Of a DNA stretch of 64,000 nt, positions 34,096 through 48,500 are shown in pieces (position 1 is the first letter of the stretch; every line of letters begins with the position of its first letter). The notes beneath the pieces were generated by a model that worked only from the letters and a program-made list of their open reading frames with translations, was not told the DNA's origin and searched no databases. The DNA is taken from contig JADLSH010000145.1 in NCBI GenBank assembly GCA_016169945.1, positions 2,603,501 to 2,667,500 of the forward strand. The letters are read 5' to 3'. The DNA is from Trachythela sp. YZ-2020 (lineage: Eukaryota > Cnidaria > Anthozoa > Malacalcyonacea > Clavulariidae). A program made the position numbers and the translations under genes.

Positions 34096-37000
34096 ATGAA
34101 GCACAAAATCTATTGGTAAGTAGGAAGAATAATGCAGGTTTATCGCTCACTTGGATGAAAGTTGATTTAAAGAATTTCTATGTTAATCTTTAATATTTTT
34201 ACATCAAGGGTTACAAGATCACCAAAATCAAATGCTAAACAACCAAAGATTGGTAAAAGCGAGGAAAGTCTAATGGGCAATATATCGTGTTTATTCCACG
34301 GTTTAAGAAGAGCTGGTGGATACAAGGAAGAAGTTCGGAAGAGCAGAAGTCCTACTGTTGATACAAATACATCTGCCGACTCCGGGTTTCATGATCAAGA
34401 TCCAAAAGAAATGGAAGAGAAGAGTGGCCTTCTCGATAATTTCATCTGTGCTTTGAGGTATTTATTTCGACTACATTCTCATCTTTCCAAAATTGGTTAG
34501 TCAATGCAAAACAATAAGCATGGAAGTAAAATTTATTGGATTTAATTTACATAATTCTGAGATTAACCATTTGTCAGTAGGGCATCGCCAGATCGCCTCA
34601 CATTCATATTGCTGTGCGTTGTTATATTATTATTGGTATCCTCTTTCAAGCAAGATTTTAGACGATTTCAGTGGATATAATATACGAGTATTCATGACCT
34701 TGCTAGTCTTGCCGGCATATAAACTTTCACTATATCAACAAATAGATCAGGTGATTTCGCAATCTCACGCAATTTACAATTATAGAGTTTAAGCCTGAGA
34801 AACGGTGGTAAATTTTCCGAAATCAGTTCAGACAAAATCACAAAATTGTGTGGCGATTTTTGCGTTTTGCCTTGCTCTACCAATATAAATGAAATGTCTA
34901 ATGACTGCAATACATTTCCCCTGTATATAAATGATCTCTGCCATGTGGTGATCGGCCGCCGATGAAATTTGACCGTTTTCTTTGCCATGATCAGTTCTGT
35001 ATTGATACTGATACAGGCATAATGTCAAACATATTTAATAATCAAACAGATGCATCTATGATTATTGTTTATTCACTGCTGAGCCATCTTCGCACGCACC
35101 GCACGCGAGAGTTGCATCACTTGCATGCGAAAAAGGAATGCAAATATTTGAAGACATTGAATTTTATTAACAAGCTCACAGCTGCAAAAATAATAAATTC
35201 TGTCATTTCGTTTCTTTATTCTTTTGCATGCATCACTTATGACACTGATGTGCATGACCTATATTCAGTATATATACGTGTAGGTTTAGGTAATTAGGTC
35301 TACGAAACGCAAAGAGTGCTCGACAACATGTAGTTAGAGCAAATTATAGATTTTCGCTTACCTCAAAACTGACTTGTCTGCAACAGGCTGTTTCATCTGT
35401 AACACTTCACGCATGTCTGGATGCGCATGTGTCTGAGTATTGTACAACATGCGCTTGGTGAGGGCAAGAGTATGGTGTATAAATACGAAGTCACTCGCAT
35501 CTAGACTGCGTTACAAGCTGCACTGACGAGCCGTTGAACGGCGAAACATGCATGTCTGCAGATTTGACTATATATGCTCCTTCACTTGTGTTGTTGAGCA
35601 CTCTGTGAGGTTAATTGGTGGCTATAAGCTATAATATTAGGATATCCTCAAGATTACAGAGGTTTAGGCGGGTGAAGCGTAATCCTCAAAATATAATATC
35701 CGTGAATATTTCTCATACAGCCCACTCAAAGGTTGTAATGAATAATCAAAAACATTCATGTAACAGAATAAAGTTATCTCATCTCAATGTGCGGTCAGTT
35801 AGAAACAGAAACCATTTGATTCAAGTAAGAGAACTGGTCGCTGAAGAGAAATTAGATATCTTGGCATTATCAGAGATTCGTCCACGACCAATGCCGAGGT
35901 AAAAATTCAGGAATACAATGTACACAGACTCGATCGCAAGCACAAAAAGGGTGGTGGCGTATGTATCTACGTGCGTAATGACTTTAAGACAAAAGTGTTA
36001 AAAGACCTCTCGTATATTTCTCCAGCAGATTTCCATCAACTTTGGTTGCAAATACAAGTGAATAAAAATAAATCTATGATTGTCTGCGCTACTTATAGAC
36101 CACCTGATTGCCCGGTTACATGCATACGAGATGAATTTAAACCTAAATTCATTGAGGCTTTATTACTGGGAAAAGAGATCATTATTTTAGGTGATATGAA
36201 TTGTAATCTCCTTACATCCTGTTATGAAGCTAAAGTATTATTAGATACTTGCTCCGAACTACACCTGACCCAACTTATTAAAGATCCAACGAGAATTACA
36301 TCTCAAACAAGTTCGTTGCTTGATGTTATAATGATTTCGTCTTCCTCTAAGGTTAAAAGTAGCGGGGTTGTTGATATAGGCATTAGCGACCATTCTATGA
36401 TCTACTGTACACTTAAACTAAGAGCTGATAAGCTCCGGTCTGAATATAAGGACGTGAGGAGTTATAAAAACTACGACCCCGTGCGTTTCAAGGCAGAACT
36501 GTCTCAACTTCCGTTTTATGAGATCTATCGTATTAATGATGTGAATGAGAAAATTGATTACTTTAATCAATTATTTATAAATACTCTGGACAAACATGCA
36601 CCCATCAAGCACATCAGAATTAAAGGCAGACCTAACAAGTTTATCAATAAGGAATTAAAGTATACGATGAAATTGAGGGACAAAAAGCTGAGAATTTTTC
36701 GCCTCTCACGAAATGCGGAAGATTGGGATGTCTATAAGCAACTCAGGAATTCTATAAAGACAACTTTAAGAACAGCAGAGTCTAACTATGTACGGAATCA
36801 AATCGAGGAATATAAAGGTAATTCAAGATCTATGTGGAAGGTGATTAGGGGGTGTCTGCCGAGTAAAGATTCAGAAAAACCCGTTTACCAAAAAGACCAT
36901 AAAATACTAGCCAATGAATTTAACAACTATTTTGCTTCTGTGGGGAAGACTACAGCCGACAAGATAAAGAAACTAGCGGAAGTTAACAATATTCAGATAA

Positions 37001-40000
37001 CAACTGCTTTACCACCCTCGAGACACCTATCTTCCCTTGATCTGTTTGAATTTAGTGCGGTTACACGTGATGAAGTTAGAAAAATAATTTTTAATAGTCC
37101 ATCAAACAAAGCTCCAGGTGCTGATAAGATAAATATTCAATTCATTAAAGATTCACTTGAAGTGATTTTAGACCCTGTCACGGATATTATCAACTCTTCC
37201 TTGATGACGTCAACATATCCTTCAACGTGGAAGATAGCAGAAGTAGTTCCGCTACACAAGGAAGGTGATTTTGAAATCGCCTCAAATAATCGGCCAATTT
37301 CACTACTGAGTACTGTCATGTTTGTCAAAAATATGCGACAAAGTCGCATTGAATCAGTATACAGAACACCTAACAAAACATAAATTATTGACGAAGCATC
37401 AAAGTGGTAATCGAAAGAAACATTCCACTGAAACACTTAACATTGCAGTGACAGACATGTTGTTGGAAGCAATGGACAATAAGCAATTATCTATAGTTAT
37501 ATTTTTGGATATGTCTAAAGCGTTTGACAGTGTTCAACACGACATGCTTCTTCAAAGAATTCTAAACTTGGGTGTATCTCCGGCAGTGTATAAATGGTTT
37601 AAAAGTTATTTATCCGACAGATGGCAGTATGTTAGAATTGGAACCACCTCTTCGACGCCTGTTGCATTGTCATATGGGATTCCCCAAGGCTCTGTGCTAT
37701 CACCGTTTTTATTTAATATATATACAGATAGCTTGTCTTCAGTTCCTAACAGTTGTAGTCTTGAATCGTATGTTGACGACTCAAAAACATTTCTATCGTT
37801 TACATTATTGAATATGGAACGCTCGTTACTGCATATAGAAGAGGATTTGCACAGAGTTTTTGAATGGTGTTGTAACAACAGTCTTCTTGTAAACCCATAA
37901 AAGACCAAAATGTTGGTGGTTGGTACACGGCAACTTATGAATCAATTGGAATCTCCCGTCCATATTAATTTTATGGGGGGAAATCTTATACCAGTGACAG
38001 AGGTAAAGGATTTGGGTATGCTCCTGGATTCTCATCTAACGTATGACAAACACATAGAAGCATTGTCATCATCGTGTATTTCAAAATTGGGTCAGATTGG
38101 TCGGGTGAAACACAACTTTGATCAGTTAACACTAGCTACAATCATTGACACATTAGTCATGAGCAAAATTAACTATTGTTCAACAGTATGGTCTAATACA
38201 TCAGACAGCAATATTAAAAAGATCCAATTAATCCAAAATTGTGCAGCCCGATTGATCACAGGGGTGCATAAGTATGATCATATATCTCCGACATTAAATG
38301 CGTTAGGATGGTTGCCAATCAAAGAACATCTATTATACAGAGATGCGTTATTAACATTTAAATGCATGAATGACAAAGCTCCACGGTACTTATGTGATAT
38401 TTTTGAACAACGTAACAGAATTCATAACCGAGATACTAGAAGAAATGGAGACCTGGATATTCCAAAATTCAGGACATCGATCGGTCAAAGATCGTTTAAA
38501 TACAGAGGGACTAAGATATGGAATGGTCTAGATACAGAGCTGAAATCAATTAGTGATTTAAACAATTTTAAGACGAAACTTAAAACAATTCTTATTGAAA
38601 AGCGATAATTTTTAATTGCTTTCAACTCATAAAATATAATATAAAGTATAATTTTTAGTTTATGTAATAATTTGTATAAATTAATCATTAATGATAAGAT
38701 TGTTGTAAATATAGTTGATAATTTATAATTTATTTTTATAACATATGTAAATTGTCATTGAAAAGCCCTTTTTAGGGAATGTCATTTAATAAATTCAAAT
38801 TAAATTCAAATGCAAAATCTCACTTCCCTTGTGGTCGTTTGAGCACTCTGGCCCCAAGACACTTCACGCATGTCTGGATGCGCATGTGTCTGAGTATTGT
38901 ACAACATGCGAGGGCAAGAGTATGGTGTATAAATACGAAGTCACTCGCATCTAGACTGCGTTACAAGCTGCACTGACGAGCCGTTGAACGGCGAAACATG
39001 CATGTCTGTTACATGAGTTGATGTTAGGAGGGACGTTGTGGGTGGGTTAAAGGTTAATGATGATGAAGGGATTTTGTGAGAGCGTTTGAGTTGTAGGTAT
39101 ATCGTAGGAATATCGATGTGACGGTTAAATGTTTGATTATCTATACTGTGCCACGCTTCTTTAAACTCACGGGCATGTTTTGTCTTAGCTTGTCCTAGGC
39201 ATTTTGTTTGTAACCAGTTAAATTTGTGTCCGTTGTCGTCTGCGTGTTTGGCTGGAAGTGAATTATGGTCATGTCTGTTAATTGCGTTTTGGTGTTCTGT
39301 TAGTCTCGTCTGAATCTTTTTTGATGTTTGTCCAATGTACTTCTTGGGGCAGTTTTTGCAGGGAAATATGTAAATTGAGTTATGTCGTTAGTAGGTTACC
39401 CCCTCATCCAGCGGCGGAAGTGATTAGTATTCAAGCGAATGTATGTATGACGTCACATTTATTTCCAGCCATATGGCATCAACAGGGATGTGCGTGCAAG
39501 AGTTCGTACTTAGCGTGCGTGCAAGAGTTCCTACTTTGCGTGCGCTTTATTGTGTTAATCCATGTGTTAATTTATGCATGCATCCAAGCAAAGCATTGTC
39601 CATAACACCAATATTTCGCTCTAAAAATGAATACATTTTCGCATTCGCCATACCCCCTTTTTCCTCCCTTTGACTACTTCGTTGTCGTTTGTTTATCTAC
39701 AGTTTTTAATTCAAGTTTACATAGAAACACGGTTCTATATATATCATTGCTTTGAGGAAGGGTTTGGTGGGATTTTGTAGCAGTTGTCTGGAAATTCTCT
39801 AAAGCTTCTGTGGAGCTTCTGTGGAGCTTCTGTAAAGCTTCTGTGAAGCTTCTGTAAAGCTTCTGTGGAGCTTCTGTGGAGCTTCTGTAAAGCTTCTGTG
39901 GAGCTTCTGTGGAGCTTCTGTAAAGCTTCTGTGAAGCTTCTACAAAACTTCTGTGGAGCTCTCCAAAATATGAGTAATTAGTGACGCTTGGATACATGCA

Positions 40001-43000
40001 TAAATTAACACAGACAAAGATTAACGTTTTAAACAATGTATTCCTTTAGGTATAACAATTATTTACACAAATATACAGTTATTAAACATATTGTCCAGCT
40101 TTTACACTGTTTTCTATGCGAGGGTCGATGTGAGGTCGATGTGAGGTCGATGTGAGGTCGATGTGAAGTCGATGTGGGGCAGTAGATGTAAACATTTCGG
40201 GGTTCTGTAGGGGTTCTGCAGGGGTTCTCTCGGAGTTCTGTAGGGGTTCTCTCGGGGTTCTCTGGGGGTTCTGTAGGGGTTCCCTCGGGGTTCCCTTGGG
40301 GTTCCCTCAGGGTTCCCTTGGGGTTCCCTCGGTTTTTATTATAATTTTTTTTTCTTTCCAAAGGCCAATCGGGCCACTCGGACAATATTTATTTCGATAT
40401 GCGGGCTTTTGCGGGACATATTTAGCAAGTCCCGTAGAAGTATTCATTTACGGGACCTTGTTGCGGGACATATATAGCAAGTCCCGTAGAAGTACTCATT
40501 TACGGGACCTTGTTGCGGGACATATTTAACAAGTCCCGCTCGAAGGGACGCGTTGGGGACGTCTTGCGGGACATATTTAGGGCGTCCCGGGGTCCCGTTT
40601 GCCAAAATGTATAGGTATCGCCATGGAACAGTCTTACGGGACGTCGGGACGCGTTAAGATGCGTCCCGTAGCGACGTCCCGGGGTCCCGTTTGACAAAAT
40701 GTGTAGGTCTTGCCATGGAACAGTCTTACGGGACGTCGCAACGGGACGCATCTTAGAGACCTTACGATGTAGGACGGCAACGCGAACGACGACGGCTAAA
40801 ACAAACTCCTTCAAATAAATCAATGAAATAAAACTTGTCGTGTATTATCAATCGTATGAATTCACTTCAGTTTGAGGAAGTTGAGATAACGGCCTTTTGG
40901 TTTAGAAGATTCCTACTTCAGTACTGAGCCAATTTGCTGAGTACCATTTCTCGCCGCTTGAAATGCAGACGTTGAACACAATACGTAAAATTCTGTAGTT
41001 TACCGTTGTAAACAGAGCGAGGATGACGTCTAAAATTCCCGTGGGATTTTAATTATTCATTTCTATTCTAAAATACTATAAATTTCATTGTATTTATAGC
41101 CGTCGTCGTCACGTTGCCGTCTTAAAATCGTAAGGTCTCTATTAACGCGTCCCGACGTCCCGTAAGACTGTTCCATGGCGATACCTATACATTTTGGCAA
41201 ACGGGACCCCGGGACGCCCTAAATATGTCCCGCAAGACGTCCCCAACGCGTCCCTTCGAGCGGGACTTGTTAAATATGTCCCGCAACAAGGTCCCGTAAA
41301 TGAGTACTTCTACGGGACTTGCTATATATGTCCCGCAACAAGGTCCCGTAAATGAATACTTCTACGGGACTTGCTAAATATGTCCCGCAAAAGCCCGCAT
41401 ATCGAAATAAATATTGTCCGAGTGGCCCGATTGGCCTTTGGAAAAAAAAAATTATAATAAAAACCGAGGGAACCCCAAGGGAACCCCGAGGGAACCCCGA
41501 GGGAGCCCCAAGGGAACCCCGAGGGAACCCCTACAGAACCCCCAGAGAACCCCGAGAGAACCCCTACAGAACTCCGAGAGAACCCCTGCAGAACCCCTAC
41601 AGAACCCCGAAATGTTTACATCTACGGAACCGGACTCGAGCCGGTGCCCCACATCGACTTCACATCGACCTCACATCGACCTCACATCGACCTCACATCG
41701 ACCCTCACATAGAAAACAGTATGTTTAATAACTGTATATTTGTGTAAATAATTGTTATACCTAAAGGAATACATTGTTTAAAACGTTAATCTTTGTCTGT
41801 GTTAATTTATGCATGTATCCAAGCGTCACTAATTACTCATATTTTGGAGAGCTCCACAGAAGTTTTGTAGAAGCTTCACAGAAGCTTTACAGAAGCTCCA
41901 CAGAAGCTCCACAGAAGCTTTACAGAAGCTCCACAGAAGCTCCACAGAAGCTTTACAGAAGCTTCACAGAAGCTTTACAGAAGCTCCACAGAGGCTCCAC
42001 AGAAGCTTTAGAGAATTTCCAGACAACTGCTACAAAATCCCACCAAACCCTTCCTCAAGGCAATGATATATATAGAACCGTGTTTCTATGTAAACTTGAA
42101 TTAAAAACTGTAGATAAACAAACGACAACGAAGTAGTCAAAGGGAGGAAAAAGGGGGTATGGCGAATGCGAAAATGTATACATTTTTAGAGCGAAATATT
42201 GGTGTTATGGACAATGCTTTGCTTGGATGCATGCATAAATTAACACATGGATTAACACAATAAAGCGCACGCAAAGTAGGAACTCTTGCACGCACGCTAA
42301 GTACGAACTCTTGCACGCACACCCCTGTTGATGCCATATGGCTGGAAATAAATGTGACGTCATACATACATTCGTTTGAATACTAATCACTTCCGCCGCT
42401 GGATGGGGGGGGGGGGGGTAACCTACTGTCGTTCAGTTATATTCGTTTTGTCTTTGTGTTTTGTGAAGTTTGATCTGAGTTTGCACGTTGGTTTGTGTGC
42501 GACGTCAATGTTGAATGGTCGGAGGAGTCTAGCGGTCATTTCCGATGTAGTGTGTATGTAGGGAAGTGTAATTCTCTTTCTTGTTTGGTTGGGTTGTTCT
42601 TTGTTTTTTTGTCTCTTATGTGATAATACTTTGTTAATGAAGTTTAGGGGGTATCCATTTTTGTAGAAAGTAGAGTATAGATATTTGCGTTCGTCCTGTT
42701 TGGATTGTTCAGTGTTGCAGTGTGTATCAATTCTGTTAGAAAGTGTTTTTATGCAACTGATTTTATGCTGTGTTGGGTGATTGCTATTGTAATTTAATAT
42801 TTGATCTGTATGTATTTTCTTGCGATAGACTTGTGTGTTTAAATTGCCGTTGTCAGTTTTTGTTATTAGTACGTCTAAAAATCAACCTTCGAACAACTCC
42901 AATTTCTTCACAACTGCAAATTAAACGTCTTAACATCCTACCTAATAGCATCAATTACCAACCACCAGTGAAAAGCACGTTTGCTATACACACTGCTCAA

Positions 43001-45533
43001 GCCAACGGACGACGTATGTTAAAAGTACTCATCACAGACACACATAGTCGTTTACGTATTTATCAACGGAAAATAGATGAACACCGCAACGTAATTTTAA
43101 CCACAACTAATACAGCAGACGCAAAATCATTAGATTATACAATTCAACTTATAACCAAGGAATATCAAGCAAAACGACAAACGGAATTACAACGAAAACT
43201 CAATAATTCAAGATCATACCAACGTAACCATAACAACGCAGACATATGGGTTAAAAATATCTCCCACAAGCAACTCACTGAACAGCAGGAACAAGTACTT
43301 ACAAAAGGATTAAATTACAACACAGCAGACGCCAAGAAACTAGATTTTATCGCCGACCTTGAATCAACTATAAAGAGTGCCGAACTAACAGAAGAAACTA
43401 AAAACAACATCCGCCATCAAGTAACCACTAACCTCCTACACTTAAAACATCCTATCGACCTAACCAAACAAGAACGAAAAGCCTTAGAAGACCTTAAGAA
43501 AGATGACGACATTATAATACTACCCGCAGACAAAGGACGCATGACTGTTGTCATGGATAAATCAGATTACACCAATAAAGCTAAATCACTCATTAATGAC
43601 ACTAATACTTATCAACCACTTGACACCGACCCAAGTAAAACGACAGTAAACCGTATTAACAAGAAACTTAAAACCCTAAAGGACCAAGATAAACTCAACA
43701 AGAACGTTTATGATCATATCAGACCCAACGACGCAACAATCGCCAAGTTCTACGGATTACCAAAAATCCATAAAGAAAATATCCCTCTCCGACCAATTGT
43801 TTCCCTTCCTGGATCCCCTACCTACAAATTATCAAAATACCTCTCTGATATCCTAAAACCTCTCATTAAGACATCGCCTCATTCTATTAACAACGCTAAC
43901 GCTTTCCTGTCAAAAATAAATAATGATGATTTCCTTTGACGTAGTTTCTTTATTCACTTCCATTCCTCTTGACACAGCACGACAGATAACTGAAAAACTA
44001 CTTACTAACAACACTTCGTGGCAAACAAAGACGCAACTTAATATACAAGACATCCTTGACTTACTTGACCTATGTCTCTCAACGGAGTTCTGTTTCCAAA
44101 ACAACTACTATCGACAAATCTCCGGTACTCCTATGGGGTCGCCACTTTCCAGTTTCCTTGCTGAAGCAGTGATGCAAGACCTGGAAAGTAATGCCGTAAC
44201 AAACAACAATAACATCAAAACATGGGACAGATATGTAGATGACGTATTTGCTACTGTTAAAAAGGACAAAACAGACGACATCTTACAAACAATCAACAAC
44301 ACCACTAAAAACATCAAATTTACTAAAGAAGAAGAACATGACAATAAACTCGCATTTTTAGACGTACTAATAACAAAAACTGACAACGGCAATTTAAACA
44401 CACAAGTCTATCGCAAGAAAATACATACAGATCAAATATTAAATTACAGTAGCAATCACCCAACACAGCATAAAATCAGTTGCATAAAAACACTTTTTAA
44501 CAGAATTGATACACACTGCAACACTGAACAATCCAAACAGGACGAACGCAAATATCTATACTCTACTTTCTACAACAATGGATACCCCCTAAACTTCATT
44601 AACAAAGTATTATCACATAAGAGACAAACAGACGAAGAACAACCCAACCAAACAAGAAAGAGAATTACACTTCCCTACATACACACTACATCGGAAATGA
44701 CCGCTAGACTCCTCCGACCATTCAACATTGACGTCGCACACAAACCAACGTGCAAACTCAGATCAAACTTCACAAAACACAAAGACAAAACGAATATAAC
44801 TGAACGACATAACTCAATTTACATATTTCCCTGCAAAAACTGCCCCAAGAAGTACATTGGACAAACATCAAAAAAGATTCAGACGAGACTAACAGAACAC
44901 CAAAACGCAATTATCAGACATGACCATAATTCACTTCCAGCCAAACACGCAGACGACAACGGACACAAATTTAACTGGTTACAAACAAAATGCCTAGGAC
45001 AAGCTAAGACAAAACATGCCCGTGAGTTTAAAGAAGCGTGGCACATCGATATTCCTACGATATACCTATACAACTCAATGCGCATGTGTCTGAGTATTGT
45101 ACCACATGCGCTTGGTGAGGGCAAGAGTATGGTGTATAAATACGAAGTCACTCGCATCTAGACTGTGTTACAAGCTGCACTGACGAGCCGTTGAACGGCG
45201 AAACATGCATGTCTGCAGATTTGACTATATATATATATATATTGTCAAATCTACATATATATTATATAGTCAAATCTGCAGACATGCATGTTTCGCCGTT
45301 CAACGGCTCGTCAGTGCAGCTTGTAACGCAGTCTAGATGCGAGTGACTTCGTATTTATACACCATACTCTTGCCCTCACCAAGCGCATGTGGTACAATAC
45401 TCAGACACATGCGCATCCAGACATGCGTGAAGTGTCTTAGCCATATCACTGTATATCATATCACTGTATATCACTGTATACCATATCACGTGATTAGCCA
45501 TATCACTGTATATATTTTATATATTACTGTATG

Positions 45534-45580
<47 letters not shown>

Positions 45581-48500
45581 CGCTTACCTCAAAATTTGTC
45601 TGCAACAGGCTGTTTCATCTGTAAAAGAATCATCAGGCAGTTTACAAGTATCGAAAGAAATGACCGCTTATATGCTTCCTGCCGGGGCGTGGGGTGTGTG
45701 TGAGACAATGTGTGCATGCATGGCTTTGTTTGCGTTGTTTACGCGAAATTTATTACGATGACGACATCGTGAAATTATTTCAGCTCTTTTGTTGAGTAAA
45801 CAATCCTTGTTTTTTTCTTTCAAAATACAAAATTTTTCTTCTAAACATAAATTGCATCGTTTTGATCCTCCCGTATACGAAATAGAATGTTTTAAAATTT
45901 GCCAATTAATACTGAAATCCTTATTGTTTTCTTTCAATGTCCAAATATATTTCGAAAGTTCCGTGTCATTTGCATGCTTTTATGCTGAAAAGATTTAGTG
46001 TGGTTGGCCAATCGCTCTTGAATGTGGTTGCAGTCATGCCAATGTAATTTTTGATCGTGTTTGTGTTGCTTACTGTGACTGTTGCTTTGTATACTATGTC
46101 CCTAGTCATGCATTGTTTTTGAAGCGGGCAAATGGTGTTTTTTCTACAACTGCAATTGGTAGTGTCCCTCTCCTGTGGCTTTTTATTTCTAGATATGCGT
46201 GCATTGTGTTTAGTGATTACTGACTTAATATTGTTCATGCAGCTATAGCTTACTTTAACTGTATTTCTGTTAAAAATTTTATGTAGCTTGTGGTGCGGTG
46301 GAAAATGCTTGTCAATTAGACTAAGGAAATTACGTCCCATGTTTGTGCTAACACTCTTGCTAAATGGTGGGTTGAACCAAATGATGTTGCGTTGCCTATT
46401 CCTGCGTTGTTTTTGCGGTGTGTGCTGAGTGTAGCTAAGTTCATGATTAAAGTTGCTATGCCTAAGTGCGTTCTGATATATGGGTGCAGATTCCTGAAAA
46501 GTTTGCTCATCTGATGAAAGAAGTGCGATGCGCTTGTTAATTGATGCAGGTAGTTGCCTTGTGATGCTCGGTGGGTGATTAGAGTGCATATTTATGTATA
46601 GTGGATCGTCATTGGGCTTCCTATAGGGCCTATGTTTTCCATTGTTAAGGTCGAAAGTTACATCTAAAAAGTTTACAATGCGTAAATTTGATTCGGCGGT
46701 AATTTTTAGGTCAAACTGCTCGAAAATTTTGTGGAGATCTTTTCTTGTTTTGTCTGCTAAACGTGCTGATTTACTTTTTATAATAGCCAAACCGTCATCT
46801 CTATATAGGCCGATGCTTTCTTTGCCAAATTTCTTACTCAGGTGGTTTAAAATGAAAAGGCCTACTAACTCACAAATTTCCGCGCCGTCGAAACTGCCCA
46901 TGCTAACGTCAAACAAACTATGGCTATCTTTTTTTATCCATGAAATTCCGGTATTGAAAAGGAGAGATTTTCTAGCGTGTTTTATTATTGAAATATCGTT
47001 TTCAGGTATAGTAGTCAAATTTGAAGCCCAAGATAAAGCTTGGTCCAATAGTTTTTCAGAAATAGATGGGTAGAAATCGACAATGTCAAACGAAATAAAA
47101 CTGTGTCTGTCCTTATCTTTTATATTGCCAAACCACTGAATAACTTGTTTTGTATTCCTCCATTGATTTAAATTCTCCAATTCTCTCAAATTGGAATTAA
47201 TTTTGTCCAAAAATAACTTTGCTTATTTTTCCCGATTCGCTTTTAGCGGGATTAATTAATCGGCATTTTGGATTGTTTTCGAAATTTTCTTTGTGATCTT
47301 TTAAAGATATAAATGTTTCGCGTTTCATTTTTTCAATTCTGTCGCCGATTCCTAAATTGTTCGAAATGTTTTTTAGTTCTGAATCAATTTCATCTATAGT
47401 GTCCTCGGATCCATGCTTATATGTTTTTGTGATGTTGTCATGTAAGAGCTTGTTGTATGTGTCGAGCGAGGTTTCATAAATATTCCTAGTTTTGTCTGCA
47501 AAAATGAAAATGTTGGGAGACGAATTGATTTTCTTTAGATCGTTAGTCAAAGATTTCTGAAATTGGTTCCTATATGGCCGAAATTGTAAATTTTCAATTA
47601 ATTTTATAAGGTCGTCTTCGAAAGGTTTCATTTCCGGAATAGAAGGAGGTGTTTTGTTGGATGCAAGGCCGAAATGGTTGTTTTGGTTTTCACATTTTTG
47701 GTTTTTATTAAGAAAGAAATTAGCTTTCCATCTCATACGTTTTATTACACTTTCCACTTTTTCAATCAAATTTTTCAAATAAGCGTCCTGTGATGGTATA
47801 GGGATATTCTTTAGTGAATAGTCAAATCGAAATTGCCGCATTTTGAAGTTAAATAGAAATGAATAACGTAACGTAAACAAGAGTGCACAACCGATATACG
47901 GGTGCGAATATACGTGTAGGTTTAGGTCTACGAAACGCAAAGAGTGCTCGACAACATATAGTTAGAGCAAATTATAGATTTTCGCTTACCCTTATATATA
48001 TATAGCCTCTTTACATAAAATGCTAACTATTTTTTTCTGCAATAATGCTAGACGGTTGAGATTAGAAGGATATGTTGAACCCCAGATCGTAACACAATAA
48101 CTCAAGTAAGGATATACAAGTGCAAAATATAATGTACGCAAAGCAGGAAAAGTGAGGTAGAAGCTTGAATTAAACGCTGAAATTCGAAGATTGTCAATGT
48201 CCATGATTAGACGATTATTTTATATTTCTAAAAGGTGCTCAGTCTATTTAGTCTATTATTCTCAATTTAATCCACTCGCCATTCGATATTAGAAAATTTT
48301 AGCCATATCACTGTACACGTGAGGGCTACGTCATTGAAATATGCAATCATGCATCACCGTTACCATGGTGTACGTGGGCGGTTTAGTCACTGCCGGATTA
48401 TTTCTTAGTCTTTGAATAAAATAAGAATTTTTGATTTACTAATTTTACTTATTTACTAATTTGGCCTATAAGCTATAATTATCAATGATATATGCGATGT

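Noticed and set aside
39674..42136. Paired 120-aa open frames with repeating STEAPQKLYRS, and Pro-Arg-rich frames around 40059-40385 and 41352-41747
   Set aside because: They are translations of the 11-bp arrays in the inverted arms of the foldback element, mirrored on both sides. No start context, domain or non-repeat conservation supports a protein.
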